Shown here piece by piece: positions 23,699 through 32,563 of a stretch of 32,795 nucleotides of DNA. How positions within the stretch are numbered: the first letter of the stretch is position 1; the number at the start of each line of letters is the position of its first letter. Source of the stretch: Candidatus Obscuribacter sp. (GTDB taxonomy: Bacteria > Cyanobacteriota > Vampirovibrionia > Obscuribacterales > Obscuribacteraceae). Made by a program: the position numbers and the translations under genes. Where the stretch lies: NCBI GenBank assembly GCA_021772135.1, contig JADYXQ010000277.1, positions 1 through 32,795 of the forward strand. The letters are read 5' to 3'. The notes under the pieces were generated by a model that had not been told where the DNA came from, searched no databases, and was given only the letters and a program-made list of their open reading frames with translations.

Positions 23699-24442
23699 TT
23701 ACTTGGAAGGAGCGGCTTCAGCTGCTGCTTTCTTCTCTTTGTCGTCTGCCGCCGCTTTCAGGCGTTTGATTTTTAAGACGTCGATCCATGGTTCGTCCAG
23801 TGGAGTGGCGAAGACTTTACCGGTAATCTCCAGTTGATCACCATCTTTTAATTCGCTCAATAGTTTTGCTTGCGGTGATTTGTCATCTTCTTTGGGAATT
23901 GGCATAGCCAACTTCATTTCAGAAAGTGGCACTTTGCTGTTATTGCGCAGCACCAGAAAAGATAAGTAAGTTTTGGCCGGACGCAGGGCCGGTTTGTAGT
24001 CAAGGGCAATTGAGCTGTATGAATGAAAATTGGAGACAAAACGTACATTCTTGTTGAGATATTCACCGGCATGATCTACCAGTGTCTCTGCCGGCACGTT
24101 CACGACATTTTCAATCACGACCTCCGGCACTGGTTTAGTGTCTTTTTTGTCAGCTGCCTTAACTGCATCTTTTTTGTCGGTGGTCGTTTCACCCTTAGTC
24201 GGCTCTTTTTTCTCGGTGGCCGGTTTGGCATCTTTGCCTTTTTCAGGTGTTTTTTCAGCGGGCTTGTCAACTGCTTTAACGTTCTTTTCTTGAGTAGCGG
24301 CCGGAGCGGCAGGGGCTGGGCTGGCCGTTAGAGTTAAACTCAGTGCCAGAATGCAGCTCAGAGCAGCAAGAATCTGGGGCTGGCGTTTGCGCATGTTGAT
24401 TACCGTTGTATACATAGGGATATAGTTATTTAGTTTAGCCAT
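23699..24442 (-). CDS. Exported Lys/Glu-rich protein with possible OB-fold C-terminal domain
   Basis: 247 residues from the first ATG; Met17 at 24394 gives a cleaner signal peptide (MRKRQPQILAALSCILALSL, cleavage near AAPA) and may be the true start. Neither start has a Shine-Dalgarno. Residues ~45-105 are a low-complexity Lys/Asp/Thr/Pro linker, probably disordered. The C-terminal domain (~115-235) contains LKDGDQLEITGKVFATP, the strand-turn-strand common in OB-fold proteins, and PWIDVLKIKRLK; this fold call is tentative. It is first in the apparent operon with the Roadblock and SLH genes and divergent from mutS, so it may be periplasmic or wall-associated. Confidence 0.65.
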   Translation of the reverse strand: MAKLNNYIPMYTTVINMRKRQPQILAALSCILALSLTLTASPAPAAPAATQEKNVKAVDKPAEKTPEKGKDAKPATEKKEPTKGETTTDKKDAVKAADKKDTKPVPEVVIENVVNVPAETLVDHAGEYLNKNVRFVSNFHSYSSIALDYKPALRPAKTYLSFLVLRNNSKVPLSEMKLAMPIPKEDDKSPQAKLLSELKDGDQLEITGKVFATPLDEPWIDVLKIKRLKAAADDKEKKAAAEAAPSK

Positions 24443-24509
24443 ATTACCAGAAGCTTAATAACTTAGCCGCGCTTCAACGGTAATATTGGTTGCCGACCTG
24501 TAGCGAAAT

Positions 24510-27200
24510 TTGACGAGGGTGCTGAAAGAAGTGACCGCCGGTCTAGAAAGTGAAAAGGCGCCTGATCTTGGCCAAGATTCAGTTAAAGAATCGCCGAAAG
24601 AGCCTAAAGAAGCCAAAGATGCCGCCAAGAGCACGGGCATGATGCGCCAGTACTGGGATATCAAATCGCAGTATCCGGACGCTTTGCTTTTCTTTAGAGT
24701 GGGCGACTTCTACGAAACGTTCGACAGCGATGCCCAGGTGGCTGCACGTGAGCTTGACATCACTTTGACCGGCCGACCAGAGTCGAGCCATCCTGCCGGT
24801 CGTGTACCGATGGCCGGAGTGCCGGTACGTTCGTACGAACTCTATGTCAGTAAACTGCTTGCAAAAGGTTATTCGGTGGCCGTCTGCGAACAAGTTGGCG
24901 AAGTGGGCGCCTCGAAAGGGCCCGTTGAGCGTCAGGTGCGCCGCGTATTGACACCAGGCACGGTGCTGGAATCGCATCTTTTGCCGGCTCGCGACAATAA
25001 TTATCTTGCTGCCATAGTCAAAGCCGGCCGCGCTCAAGCCGGAGGTGAGGAGCTCTGGGGGCTAGGTTACGTTGATGCTTCATGCGGCGAATTTTTTGTG
25101 ACGCAGTTGTCCGAAGAAAATTTGATACTAGAACTTGGTCGTCTGCGTCCGGCCGAAATTATCGCTCCGCTGCGTCTGGTTAAGCCAGGTCCTGATGAAG
25201 TTGTCGCTCGCGAAGTGCTGGAAGTGCCGGAGCTTATTGCCGGCCAATATCGCTTCAGCGGCAGACCGGCAATGTTTTTCCAGACCGAACCGGCTCAACG
25301 CAGAATATTGCAGAACTTCGAAGTCAGCACACTTGAAGGGTTTGGCTGTCAGGAAATGCCACTGGCCATCGGTGCTGCCGGCGCCATTCTGGAATATCTC
25401 GATCGCACTCAAGGCGGCCAGAAACCATATTTTGCCGGCATCTCCACTTACGCAGTGGATGGCTATCTGGTATTAGACGCCAATACCCGCAAAAATTTAG
25501 AGTTGACAGAAACGTCGCGAGATCGCAGCTTTAACGGATCGCTTTTATGGGCTATTGACCAAACTCAAACTGCCATGGGCAGCCGCATGTTGCGTAAGTG
25601 GCTACTCAAGCCGCTTTTGTCGGTAGATGGTATCCGCGCCCGGCAAGAAGCAATTAAAGAATTGCTTTTGCCCATGACCAGACGCGATTTGATTGAAGCT
25701 GTGATTGGCCGCCTTTCTGATCTGGAAAGACTGGCCGTGCGCATGTCGTCGCAATCTATTAATCCGAAAGAACTGGCTGCGGTCGCTGCGTCTTTAGATG
25801 TGTTGCCCGAACTGTTTGCCTTGTTGCAAACGGCGGCGAGCCCATATTTAACCGCGCTCAAAACTACACCTCAGGCCCTGGTTGATTTGTGCGGCAAACT
25901 GCGCGGCGCTCTTTGTCCTGAGCCACCGAGAGAACTAACTGACGGCGGCATTTTTGCCCAAGGTTTCAGCGCTGAGCTGGATGAAATTCGCTCACTTCTG
26001 GGCGGCGGCAAACAGTGGATTGAAGATTTTCAACGCAAAGAGCAAGAGCGTACCGGCATCAAAAGTTTGAAGGTAAACTTCAATCGTAACTTCGGTTATT
26101 TCATTGAAATCACTAATGCCAATCAAGGAGCCGTTCCCGGGGACTATATTCGCAAACAAACGCTCACCAATGCCGAGCGTTACATCACCCCAGATCTAAA
26201 AGAGTATGAGGCGAAAATTCTCAATGCTGAAAAAAATCAGTCTGATGTTGAGTACAAATTATTTATAGAATTGCGCCAGGCCGCGGCCGCCACCGGCACT
26301 GAGCTGCACAAAATGGCTAATCAACTGGCCAATCTTGACGCCCTGCTTTCACTAGCCAAAGTGGCGCAAGAGCGAAAATTTGTCTGCCCATTTGTGGACG
26401 ACGGCAAGAATCTTTTGATCAAACAGGGACGCCACCCTGTTTTAGAGAAGATTTTACCCATGGGCAAGTATGTCTCTAATGATGTGCGTTTGTGCGGCGA
26501 ATGCGAAGAAAATCAGCTGGTCATTCTCACCGGGCCGAACATGGCCGGTAAATCAAGCTATCTCAGGCAGGTGGCCTTAATTGTTATTCTGGCGCAAATG
26601 GGCTCTTTTGTTCCGGCTAAAGAAGCGCATGTAGGTCTGGTTGACAGAGTGTTTACCCGCATCGGCGCTGTGGATGATTTGACTCAGGGGCAGTCGACTT
26701 TCTTAGTTGAAATGTCTGAGACTACGCAGTGTTGTTTGTCCGCCACCAACCGCTCGCTTATTTTATTAGATGAGGTCGGTCGAGGCACCAGTACATATGA
26801 TGGCGTTTCAATTGCCTGGTCGGTAGCTGAATATCTCGCTCGCGAAGTGCGCGCCCGCACGATTTTTGCCACCCACTATCATGAGCTTAACGGCCTGGCC
26901 AATTTCTTCCCCCAGATAGCTAACTATCAGGTGCTGGTAAAAGAGCAAGACGGTCGAGTAGAGTTTATTCGCTCAGTTGTACCAGGCGGCGCCAGTCGCA
27001 GCTTTGGCGTGCAAGTGGCACGCATGGCCGGTTTGCCCATGCAGATAATTGATCGCGCTCTTTATCTGATTAATCAGATGGAGAAAAAAGGTGTGGCCGC
27101 CAAAATTCTAGACGGGCCGCGTCTGCGCAATATTCCTATGGATGAAGTGATGCAACTCTCTATTTTTGAAGCATCTAAAAGTACAGTAAAAGTTGATTAG
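24510..27200 (+). CDS. mutS: DNA mismatch repair protein MutS
   Basis: 896 residues, a full-length MutS1. The mismatch-wedging Phe-x-Glu is F67-Y68-E69 in GDFYETF. The lever and clamp regions follow, with KSLKVNFNRNFGYFIEITN in the core. The ATPase has Walker A GPNMAGKSS (K681), STFLVEMSET, Walker B LILLDEVGRGTSTYDG (D754, E755) and THYHEL. MutS recognises mispairs and recruits MutL, which is not in this window. About 40 acidic, lysine-rich residues precede the conserved MMRQYWDIK. The start is TTG at 24510; GTG codons at 24519 and 24531 are alternatives, and GAGGG sits 11-15 bases before the latter. The downstream TPR gene starts at or just after the stop. Confidence 0.97.
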   Translation: MTRVLKEVTAGLESEKAPDLGQDSVKESPKEPKEAKDAAKSTGMMRQYWDIKSQYPDALLFFRVGDFYETFDSDAQVAARELDITLTGRPESSHPAGRVPMAGVPVRSYELYVSKLLAKGYSVAVCEQVGEVGASKGPVERQVRRVLTPGTVLESHLLPARDNNYLAAIVKAGRAQAGGEELWGLGYVDASCGEFFVTQLSEENLILELGRLRPAEIIAPLRLVKPGPDEVVAREVLEVPELIAGQYRFSGRPAMFFQTEPAQRRILQNFEVSTLEGFGCQEMPLAIGAAGAILEYLDRTQGGQKPYFAGISTYAVDGYLVLDANTRKNLELTETSRDRSFNGSLLWAIDQTQTAMGSRMLRKWLLKPLLSVDGIRARQEAIKELLLPMTRRDLIEAVIGRLSDLERLAVRMSSQSINPKELAAVAASLDVLPELFALLQTAASPYLTALKTTPQALVDLCGKLRGALCPEPPRELTDGGIFAQGFSAELDEIRSLLGGGKQWIEDFQRKEQERTGIKSLKVNFNRNFGYFIEITNANQGAVPGDYIRKQTLTNAERYITPDLKEYEAKILNAEKNQSDVEYKLFIELRQAAAATGTELHKMANQLANLDALLSLAKVAQERKFVCPFVDDGKNLLIKQGRHPVLEKILPMGKYVSNDVRLCGECEENQLVILTGPNMAGKSSYLRQVALIVILAQMGSFVPAKEAHVGLVDRVFTRIGAVDDLTQGQSTFLVEMSETTQCCLSATNRSLILLDEVGRGTSTYDGVSIAWSVAEYLAREVRARTIFATHYHELNGLANFFPQIANYQVLVKEQDGRVEFIRSVVPGGASRSFGVQVARMAGLPMQIIDRALYLINQMEKKGVAAKILDGPRLRNIPMDEVMQLSIFEASKSTVKVD

Positions 27201-27216
27201 GACAGTGAACGCGAAA

Positions 27217-29787
27217 ATGAGTGAGAAAGCAAAAGTGAATGATCGTGCTGAAAGAACAGAAGTTGCCGGTACCGCCCGTAGTGCAGTTTTGCTGGCTGCT
27301 TCGCTGAGCCTGTCACTGCTCAATTCTTCCGGCGCGGCCTTTCCCGCTAGCGGCGAAATTGTTATTAATAATCGCCCGGTCACTGTAGTCGAAACTACAA
27401 ATGTAATAGAGACACCAACTACTGCAGTAACTCGAGCAGTAAATCGCACAGCCGCCGGCAACAAACGTCTTTCTACTATTGAGCAAGTGGCCAATCAGTC
27501 TCTTGACGAGAACAGTTTGCACTTAATCAATACCGGCGACTGGAAAGCCCTGATTGATAAATTGAATAAGCTGCTGGGCACCGATAAAACTAAAGGTGTG
27601 GAGGCTGACCTGCGGCGCTCTTATCGCCAGGGCTGGTTGGCCTTTGCTTATATGTTCAATGCCAAACCGGAGCAGTCGCAAGCACTGAGTGATCAAGTCG
27701 ATCGCGAACGCATTGCCCTTGCCGATATCAAAAATGACACAGAGCGTAGACTTTATGGCAACGCTTTAATTGTCAGGGCTTTCAATCAAATTGCGCAAGG
27801 CAAGAATGACGCTGCCGAAGCCAGTTTGTTATCTGTGCCTGAAATTAATCGCAATGATGCGCTTTATAATTTTGCTTTTGCCGCTGTCTGCGGTAAAAAA
27901 GGTCAAGCAGCACGGGCCATAGATTATTCAATCAAAACCACCCAAGCCGATCCTCGTCTGGCCTGGGCCTACCGCACAATAGGTTTCTTGCGTTTGCGCT
28001 GGCTTAAAGATAATGCCGGCGCCGAGCAAGCGTTGCTCGAGGCTCTAAAAGTGGAGCCACAGTCTTCAGAAGCGCGCGACATGCTCATTGACATAAAGCT
28101 CAGTCGCAATGATTTTGACGGTGCCATCGATGTCGCCAAAGCCGGAATTTTAATTGACCCTAAAAATGGTGCCAGTCATTTCCGTCTCGGACAGATTTAC
28201 ATTCAGCAGTGGCGATTGACCGAAGCGCTGGAGCAGCTCAATCTGGCCATAGTCGATGATGCCAGCAGTGCAAAATATTTCCGCAACCGTGCTTCTGTGA
28301 AAAAACTGCGCGGTGACATCGAGTCAGCCATCGCCGATCAACAAGTGGCAGTGCAGCTCGGCAAAGACAAAGCTTTTGAATTGACTGAACTGGCCAACAT
28401 GAATGTACTGGCCGGTAATATGAACAAAGCCGTAGATAACTTCAAACAGGCTCTGGCTGTCGATCCTGAAAATCAAGCAGCTCGCGAAAGACTTTTCAAA
28501 ATTTTGCTGCAAGAAAAACGATATGACGATGTCTCGCAGCAGTATCAAGAACAGATTGCTAGAGATCCCAAACGTGCTGATTTGCGCCTGGGTTATGCCA
28601 ACGTTTTAATGATGCTCAATCAGTCTGACAAAGCCATTGAAGAGTTCAAAGAAGCGGCTAACCTCAATCAGAGTGATCCCACTGCCCACCGCTCCCTGGG
28701 CGCATTTTATATTACCCGCAAAGAATATAGCCTGGCGGCAAAAGAATACACACGTGCTCTCAATATCATGCCTTCATCGGTAAAGGATCTGGTGGCGGTT
28801 GGTTTTTGTTACGCTGAAAATGACGAATATATGAAAGCCGAAGCTGCCTTCGTTACGGCACTGGCTCTGCAACAACTGGCACCCAATAGTTCGCCTGACG
28901 AACCAAGCCGCTTAGATGTGATGCGCTCTCTGGCTTGTTTGCTCTATGACGAAGGTCGTTATGCCGACGCCGCCGCTCAGTTTGAAAATCTGGTTACCAT
29001 CTACCGCGACAAAGGTGCTACCAAAGACGATCAATTGCTTCTGGCTAAATGCAAAATGATGAGAGATTTGAGCACGGCATCGACTCAAGTGCTTACTAAA
29101 GCTTTAGAAGAACTGCCTGATGATCGCCGTAGTGCCTTTCGCTATGGTGTGATTGAAGCCATGCTTGATGCCGGCAAAACTGTGGACGCCCGGGCCTTGC
29201 TGGACAAAATTCCTGCTGAAGAAAGACAAGACAATTTGTCGTACGCTCTTTATAACAGTACGGCTTTGCGTCTCGCCGGCGATCTCAAAGGCGCTCTGCA
29301 GGCGGTATCGCTGGCGGTGCCCCTGGCTGAAGCCAATAAAGTCGATAGTCCTGCGGTGGCTTCTCGCTTACTTTGCGAGAAAGCGCGTATCGAACTGGCT
29401 CAAGGTGACCTGGAAGGAGCTACCGCTTCTGCTAAAGCGGCTCTGAAGTTGTATGAACAGTGCTATCCCGCTTACCTTTGCCTGGCGCAGATTGCATTAG
29501 CCAAAGGCGATAATACGGCCGCTCTCGATGCGGCGCACAAGGCACTGGAACTCAATCCTTATTATTCGCCTGCTTACCTGGCTCAGGGCGCCGCTCAACA
29601 AAAGACCGGTGCTTTAAAGCCGGCTCTGGAAAGCTACAAAAAAGCGACTGAGCTTTATCCTGGTTGGATAGAAGCCCATAAAGCGCTTTTGAGCGGATAC
29701 GAGAAGCTAGCTCTCACCCAAGAAGCTGAAAAAGAAGCGGCGCAAATTGCCCAGATGGAAGGTCTGCTGCGCACCGGCCGCCCTTAA
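27217..29787 (+). CDS. Large exported TPR-repeat protein
   Basis: 856 residues from the ATG at 27217, which I prefer; an in-frame TTG at 27193 would overlap the mutS stop by 8 bases. A hydrophobic segment near the N-terminus (AVLLAASLSLSLLNSSGAAF) looks like a signal peptide with a long charged lead. From ~80 to the end the protein is almost entirely tetratricopeptide repeats, perhaps 15-18 of them (for example AVDNFKQALAVDPENQAARE and AALDAAHKALELNPYYSPAY). Such solenoids serve as protein-binding scaffolds. It is the second TPR protein of this kind in the window. It follows mutS by 16 bp or less, so co-transcription is likely, but a link to mismatch repair is not implied. Confidence 0.85.
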   Translation: MSEKAKVNDRAERTEVAGTARSAVLLAASLSLSLLNSSGAAFPASGEIVINNRPVTVVETTNVIETPTTAVTRAVNRTAAGNKRLSTIEQVANQSLDENSLHLINTGDWKALIDKLNKLLGTDKTKGVEADLRRSYRQGWLAFAYMFNAKPEQSQALSDQVDRERIALADIKNDTERRLYGNALIVRAFNQIAQGKNDAAEASLLSVPEINRNDALYNFAFAAVCGKKGQAARAIDYSIKTTQADPRLAWAYRTIGFLRLRWLKDNAGAEQALLEALKVEPQSSEARDMLIDIKLSRNDFDGAIDVAKAGILIDPKNGASHFRLGQIYIQQWRLTEALEQLNLAIVDDASSAKYFRNRASVKKLRGDIESAIADQQVAVQLGKDKAFELTELANMNVLAGNMNKAVDNFKQALAVDPENQAARERLFKILLQEKRYDDVSQQYQEQIARDPKRADLRLGYANVLMMLNQSDKAIEEFKEAANLNQSDPTAHRSLGAFYITRKEYSLAAKEYTRALNIMPSSVKDLVAVGFCYAENDEYMKAEAAFVTALALQQLAPNSSPDEPSRLDVMRSLACLLYDEGRYADAAAQFENLVTIYRDKGATKDDQLLLAKCKMMRDLSTASTQVLTKALEELPDDRRSAFRYGVIEAMLDAGKTVDARALLDKIPAEERQDNLSYALYNSTALRLAGDLKGALQAVSLAVPLAEANKVDSPAVASRLLCEKARIELAQGDLEGATASAKAALKLYEQCYPAYLCLAQIALAKGDNTAALDAAHKALELNPYYSPAYLAQGAAQQKTGALKPALESYKKATELYPGWIEAHKALLSGYEKLALTQEAEKEAAQIAQMEGLLRTGRP

Positions 29788-29919
29788 TACTCCCTTGGCA
29801 AGCCTCGGGCTGAGCAGGTAAGTTAGGAAAAGAGCTTCTCTTCCCAGGTTCCTGTTGGCGCACATCGGCCTGTGCAGCATTTCGGCTGTTTCTACGCTAG
29901 GCATGAGGCGAGGGAAGTT

Positions 29920-31008
29920 TTGCACCCAATTAAACTAAATGATGACACGCCTATCTTTGAGCGTAAATCATTCGCCAGTCAGCATTGGCCTTTGGCCTGG
30001 ATTGCCATAATTCTGACACTCGCTGTCTGGTTGGGCAGTGCCTGGTTGGGCAGTGTCTTGTTTGGCTCTGTCAGTGGCACACTTGGCACGGTGATAAAGA
30101 ATCAACCGGGCGAGATCGTTGTTGATTTCACCAAAGAATACGATTCGTCAATCGCCACGCTACCACGTGATCAAATTTCGCTGCGGCAAAAGCATACGGT
30201 GCGCAGCGCTCTTGAAGGCGGCATGCAACTCGATGCCTGGCGAGATACTTTCCGCGTTCTCAGCGTAGATTTATCGAACGTCGGGCGCTTAACCAAGTCT
30301 GTTCCGGAAAGACAATATGTAGAGTGGCAATTGCACAGGCAAACTGGTTTTGTCGCTCTGCGCGGCGAAAACTTTGCCCGGGCGCGCAGTGAGTTTGAGC
30401 AATGTCTCTCTCTGGCTAACGCACTGGGACGCGCCGAACCAATGGTGGTGCAATGCGAGCTTGATTTGGCCTGGGTCAATCTGCGCACATTGCTCGAATA
30501 TGAATATCGTGCCAGCGTTTTGCAATCAATTGTATTGCCCTACTTTTCGCTCGTGGCTGCCTTTTTGCCATTCTTGCTTGTAGTCAGATTTTTGCGCCGC
30601 CGCCGGGTCAGTGGTCAATTCAATGAAAACATAGACGAGAATTTTTCTGAGATTCTCTGGGTTAAACTGCTCACCGCAGGCAGCTGGTGTCTGGCTATTG
30701 CGGCGGCCTGGTTAGTGGTGCGTAATTATTCCTTTGGCGTCGATGAGGTCGTCCTCAGTGGTGCCGTCAATGCCACCATTTTTGCTTTGATTGCCATGGG
30801 CCTGGGCCTTTGCTTGCTTTTGCGCTATATGCCGCCGACTCGCAATCTGACTATGCGCGCAATGATTATTCAATGCGGTTTTGGCGGCTTGCTTCTCAGC
30901 CTTAAAGCGGCTGGAATTTACATGGCGCTCTGTCTGGCTCTGGCCAGCCATCCTGGTGTTAATCAGTTTTTGTTTTTGAGCAACACCCGCGAGTCTCTGC
31001 GTAAATAA
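29920..31008 (+). CDS. Polytopic membrane protein with extracytoplasmic TPR-like loop, family unknown
   Basis: 362 residues from the TTG at 29920, chosen because AGGGA lies a few bases upstream; a GTG at 29872 would add 16 residues of no clear character and has no Shine-Dalgarno. Five hydrophobic helices are visible (~25-50, 201-224, 248-268, 283-302, 315-341). A ~150-residue soluble region lies between the first and second, containing FVALRGENFARARSEFEQCL, which resembles one tetratricopeptide repeat. RFLRRRRV after helix 2 marks a cytoplasmic side. The first helix contains a 15-bp tandem repeat (WLGSAWLGSV). I do not recognise the family. It may be co-transcribed with the TPR gene upstream, 130 bp away. 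Confidence 0.65.
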   Translation: MHPIKLNDDTPIFERKSFASQHWPLAWIAIILTLAVWLGSAWLGSVLFGSVSGTLGTVIKNQPGEIVVDFTKEYDSSIATLPRDQISLRQKHTVRSALEGGMQLDAWRDTFRVLSVDLSNVGRLTKSVPERQYVEWQLHRQTGFVALRGENFARARSEFEQCLSLANALGRAEPMVVQCELDLAWVNLRTLLEYEYRASVLQSIVLPYFSLVAAFLPFLLVVRFLRRRRVSGQFNENIDENFSEILWVKLLTAGSWCLAIAAAWLVVRNYSFGVDEVVLSGAVNATIFALIAMGLGLCLLLRYMPPTRNLTMRAMIIQCGFGGLLLSLKAAGIYMALCLALASHPGVNQFLFLSNTRESLRK

Positions 31009-31054
31009 ATTCAGGTGCTGGCAGCGAGTTGCCCATCCGCAGTATGTCGATTGT

Positions 31055-31444
31055 TTGAGCAAACTGGAGAAAACCAATTTCATATCGAGACCATTTGGTG
31101 TGGCGTTGATTGAACTGACAAATCGTCTGCGTTTCCAGAAGATGTCCAATTGCAGCAATATGGAGAAAAAAGGCGAAGTGCGTTTAGCCAGGCAAACATT
31201 CGATTTATTGCTTGCTGCCAAATATTCGAGTTCAATGTTTATGTCCAGTCAATGCAGCAATGAAAGAAAGAAATTCGAAGAACAGATGGCTATGATCTGC
31301 CCCCAGACCCTGGCAAGCGCCGCGGCGGAAGTGAGCAGCATCCAAACTTTTGCCGAGCCGTTCGATCAAAGTCGTGATAGCGGTTTCTCAATCAAGTATG
31401 ATGACAGGGTTGAAAAGGCAATTCCTATCCGCGTTCGTAAATGA
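31055..31444 (+). CDS. Small unknown protein coupled to the YaeQ-like gene
   Basis: 129 residues from the TTG at 31055; Met30 (31142) and Met36 are later possible starts and none has a strong Shine-Dalgarno. No membrane segment, signal peptide or known motif is visible. The sequence is charged and mixed, with three Cys and a helix-like segment (RKKFEEQMAMICPQTLASAA). The stop TGA overlaps the ATG of the next gene (ATGA, 4 bp), so the two are translationally coupled and probably act together. Frame, codon use and coupling support a real gene; function unknown. Confidence 0.55.
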   Translation: MSKLEKTNFISRPFGVALIELTNRLRFQKMSNCSNMEKKGEVRLARQTFDLLLAAKYSSSMFMSSQCSNERKKFEEQMAMICPQTLASAAAEVSSIQTFAEPFDQSRDSGFSIKYDDRVEKAIPIRVRK

Positions 31445-31986
31445 AATATTCGTTCAATATTCAAGCCGGTGACGGCAAGCAAGAAATCACTGAAAAACTT
31501 GTGGTCGGTGCTTTCAATAACGAGTCAGGCGACCACATCGCTCTTAAATTGCTTGCTTATTTGATGTTTTTCAAAAAGCGTCCGCGCATTGACGAAGATG
31601 CCGGCTGGCATTTTGTGCCCGATCTGGTGGCACGTGATGATGGCGGTAATATTGTTTTGTGGATTGACTGCGGCAGTGTCTCAGCCAAGAAAGCCGATAC
31701 CATTGCCACCAAAGTGCGCGACAGTATTGACTTTTATGTTTTTCGCAAAACCGAACGAGAGATGGAACAGTTCTACAGGCAGATTCAAGATAAAGTAAAG
31801 CATTTGCAAAACGTTAACTGCATAGCCTTTGATGATGGTTTTATCGAAGGCATTGGTGGATGCCTTGATCGCACCAATAATCTGGAAGCCTATCTAAGCG
31901 ACGAGATGGTTACCGTCACCATCAACAATAGTTTCGGTAAGCACGAAGCTTATTCTTCCATTCATCGTATTGTCGGCGCCCGCTGA
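31441..31986 (+). CDS. YaeQ-like protein (PD-(D/E)xK nuclease fold)
   Basis: 181 residues, the YaeQ family length. The layout ESGDHIALKLLAYLMFF (28-44), then FVPDLVARDDGGNIVLWIDCG (with D61 and D76) matches the YaeQ pattern in which a Glu, PDLW and WIEVG form a degenerate PD-(D/E)xK nuclease core. Here Trp is missing after PDL and WIDCG replaces WIEVG. YaeQ family proteins have a nuclease-like fold without an established biochemical role. The ATG overlaps the stop of the upstream gene. The last 25 bases overlap the 3' end of the convergent hxlR-type gene. This is a family-level call made by eye. Confidence 0.65.
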   Translation: MKYSFNIQAGDGKQEITEKLVVGAFNNESGDHIALKLLAYLMFFKKRPRIDEDAGWHFVPDLVARDDGGNIVLWIDCGSVSAKKADTIATKVRDSIDFYVFRKTEREMEQFYRQIQDKVKHLQNVNCIAFDDGFIEGIGGCLDRTNNLEAYLSDEMVTVTINNSFGKHEAYSSIHRIVGAR

Positions 31987-32369
31987 ATTAGGGATTCTTT
32001 TGCTTTAGCTTTTTCTTTGCGCTTTTCTTTTTGCTCGGCACGACTGTGGCAATCAATAATTTCATCACTATGCTCCTGCGCCCATTGCTCAAGGCTGTTC
32101 AAGACCGGAACCAGTGTTTGACCCAACGGCGTCAGCGAATATTCGACTCGTGGCGGAACCTCCGCATAGATTTTGCGCGCCACCAGCCCGTCATCTTCGA
32201 GTTCGCGCAGCTGGCTCGTTAGTACTTTCTGGCTGACGCCCTGTAAAGAACGCATCAGTTCATTAAAACGTAGAGTGCCGGGACGCAATTGGCAGACGAT
32301 TAATACTTTCCATTTATTCGAAATCATGGCCATTGTGGTCATAATTCTGCACTCAAACTTGCTTACCAT
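31962..32369 (-). CDS. HxlR-family winged-helix transcriptional regulator
   Basis: 135 residues. ISNKWKVLIVCQLRPGTLRFNELMRSLQGVSQKVLTSQLRELEDDGLVARKIYAEVPPRVEYSLTPLG (from ~16) is a textbook HxlR (MarR-like) winged helix; NKWK and the LRELEDDGLV recognition-helix region are diagnostic. Cys7 is at the position of the redox-sensing N-terminal Cys of relatives such as YodB and HypR, so thiol or electrophile sensing is possible. A Lys/Glu-rich tail extends past the domain. HxlR proteins often repress a divergent gene and themselves; the divergent gene here encodes a rhodanese-domain protein, and the gap contains inverted repeats. Confidence 0.93.
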   Translation of the reverse strand: MVSKFECRIMTTMAMISNKWKVLIVCQLRPGTLRFNELMRSLQGVSQKVLTSQLRELEDDGLVARKIYAEVPPRVEYSLTPLGQTLVPVLNSLEQWAQEHSDEIIDCHSRAEQKEKRKEKAKAKESLIQRAPTIR

Positions 32370-32409
32370 CTTTCTGTAATCCCCGTCTGTGCTTAAAATT
32401 TGTTAGTTT

Positions 32410-32450
32410 CCAAATGGATACTATAGAACATTTGGGTTGTTAGCCAACAA
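32410..32450. promoter_or_regulatory. Candidate operator and hxlR promoter between the HxlR and rhodanese genes
   Basis: ccaaatg (32410-32416) and catttgg (32429-32435) form a 7-bp dyad with a 12-bp spacer. A second dyad ttgtt-agcc-aacaa lies at 32437-32450. On the minus strand TTGGCT (32447-32442), 16 bp, TATAGT (32425-32420) resembles a sigma70 promoter for the regulator, and its -10 sits inside the first dyad, as expected for autorepression. For the rhodanese gene TTGACA at 32491-32496 is a good -35, but its -10 is poor. Confidence 0.45.
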
Positions 32451-32563
32451 TAAGGTGTCTTCTTGCGAATGTATACTGACTATTCTATGCTTGACACATC
32501 AAAGTTGCAAGGTCGATTTTGACTTGCAGCAGGCGTATCAATTTAAATAGATTGGAGAATAAA

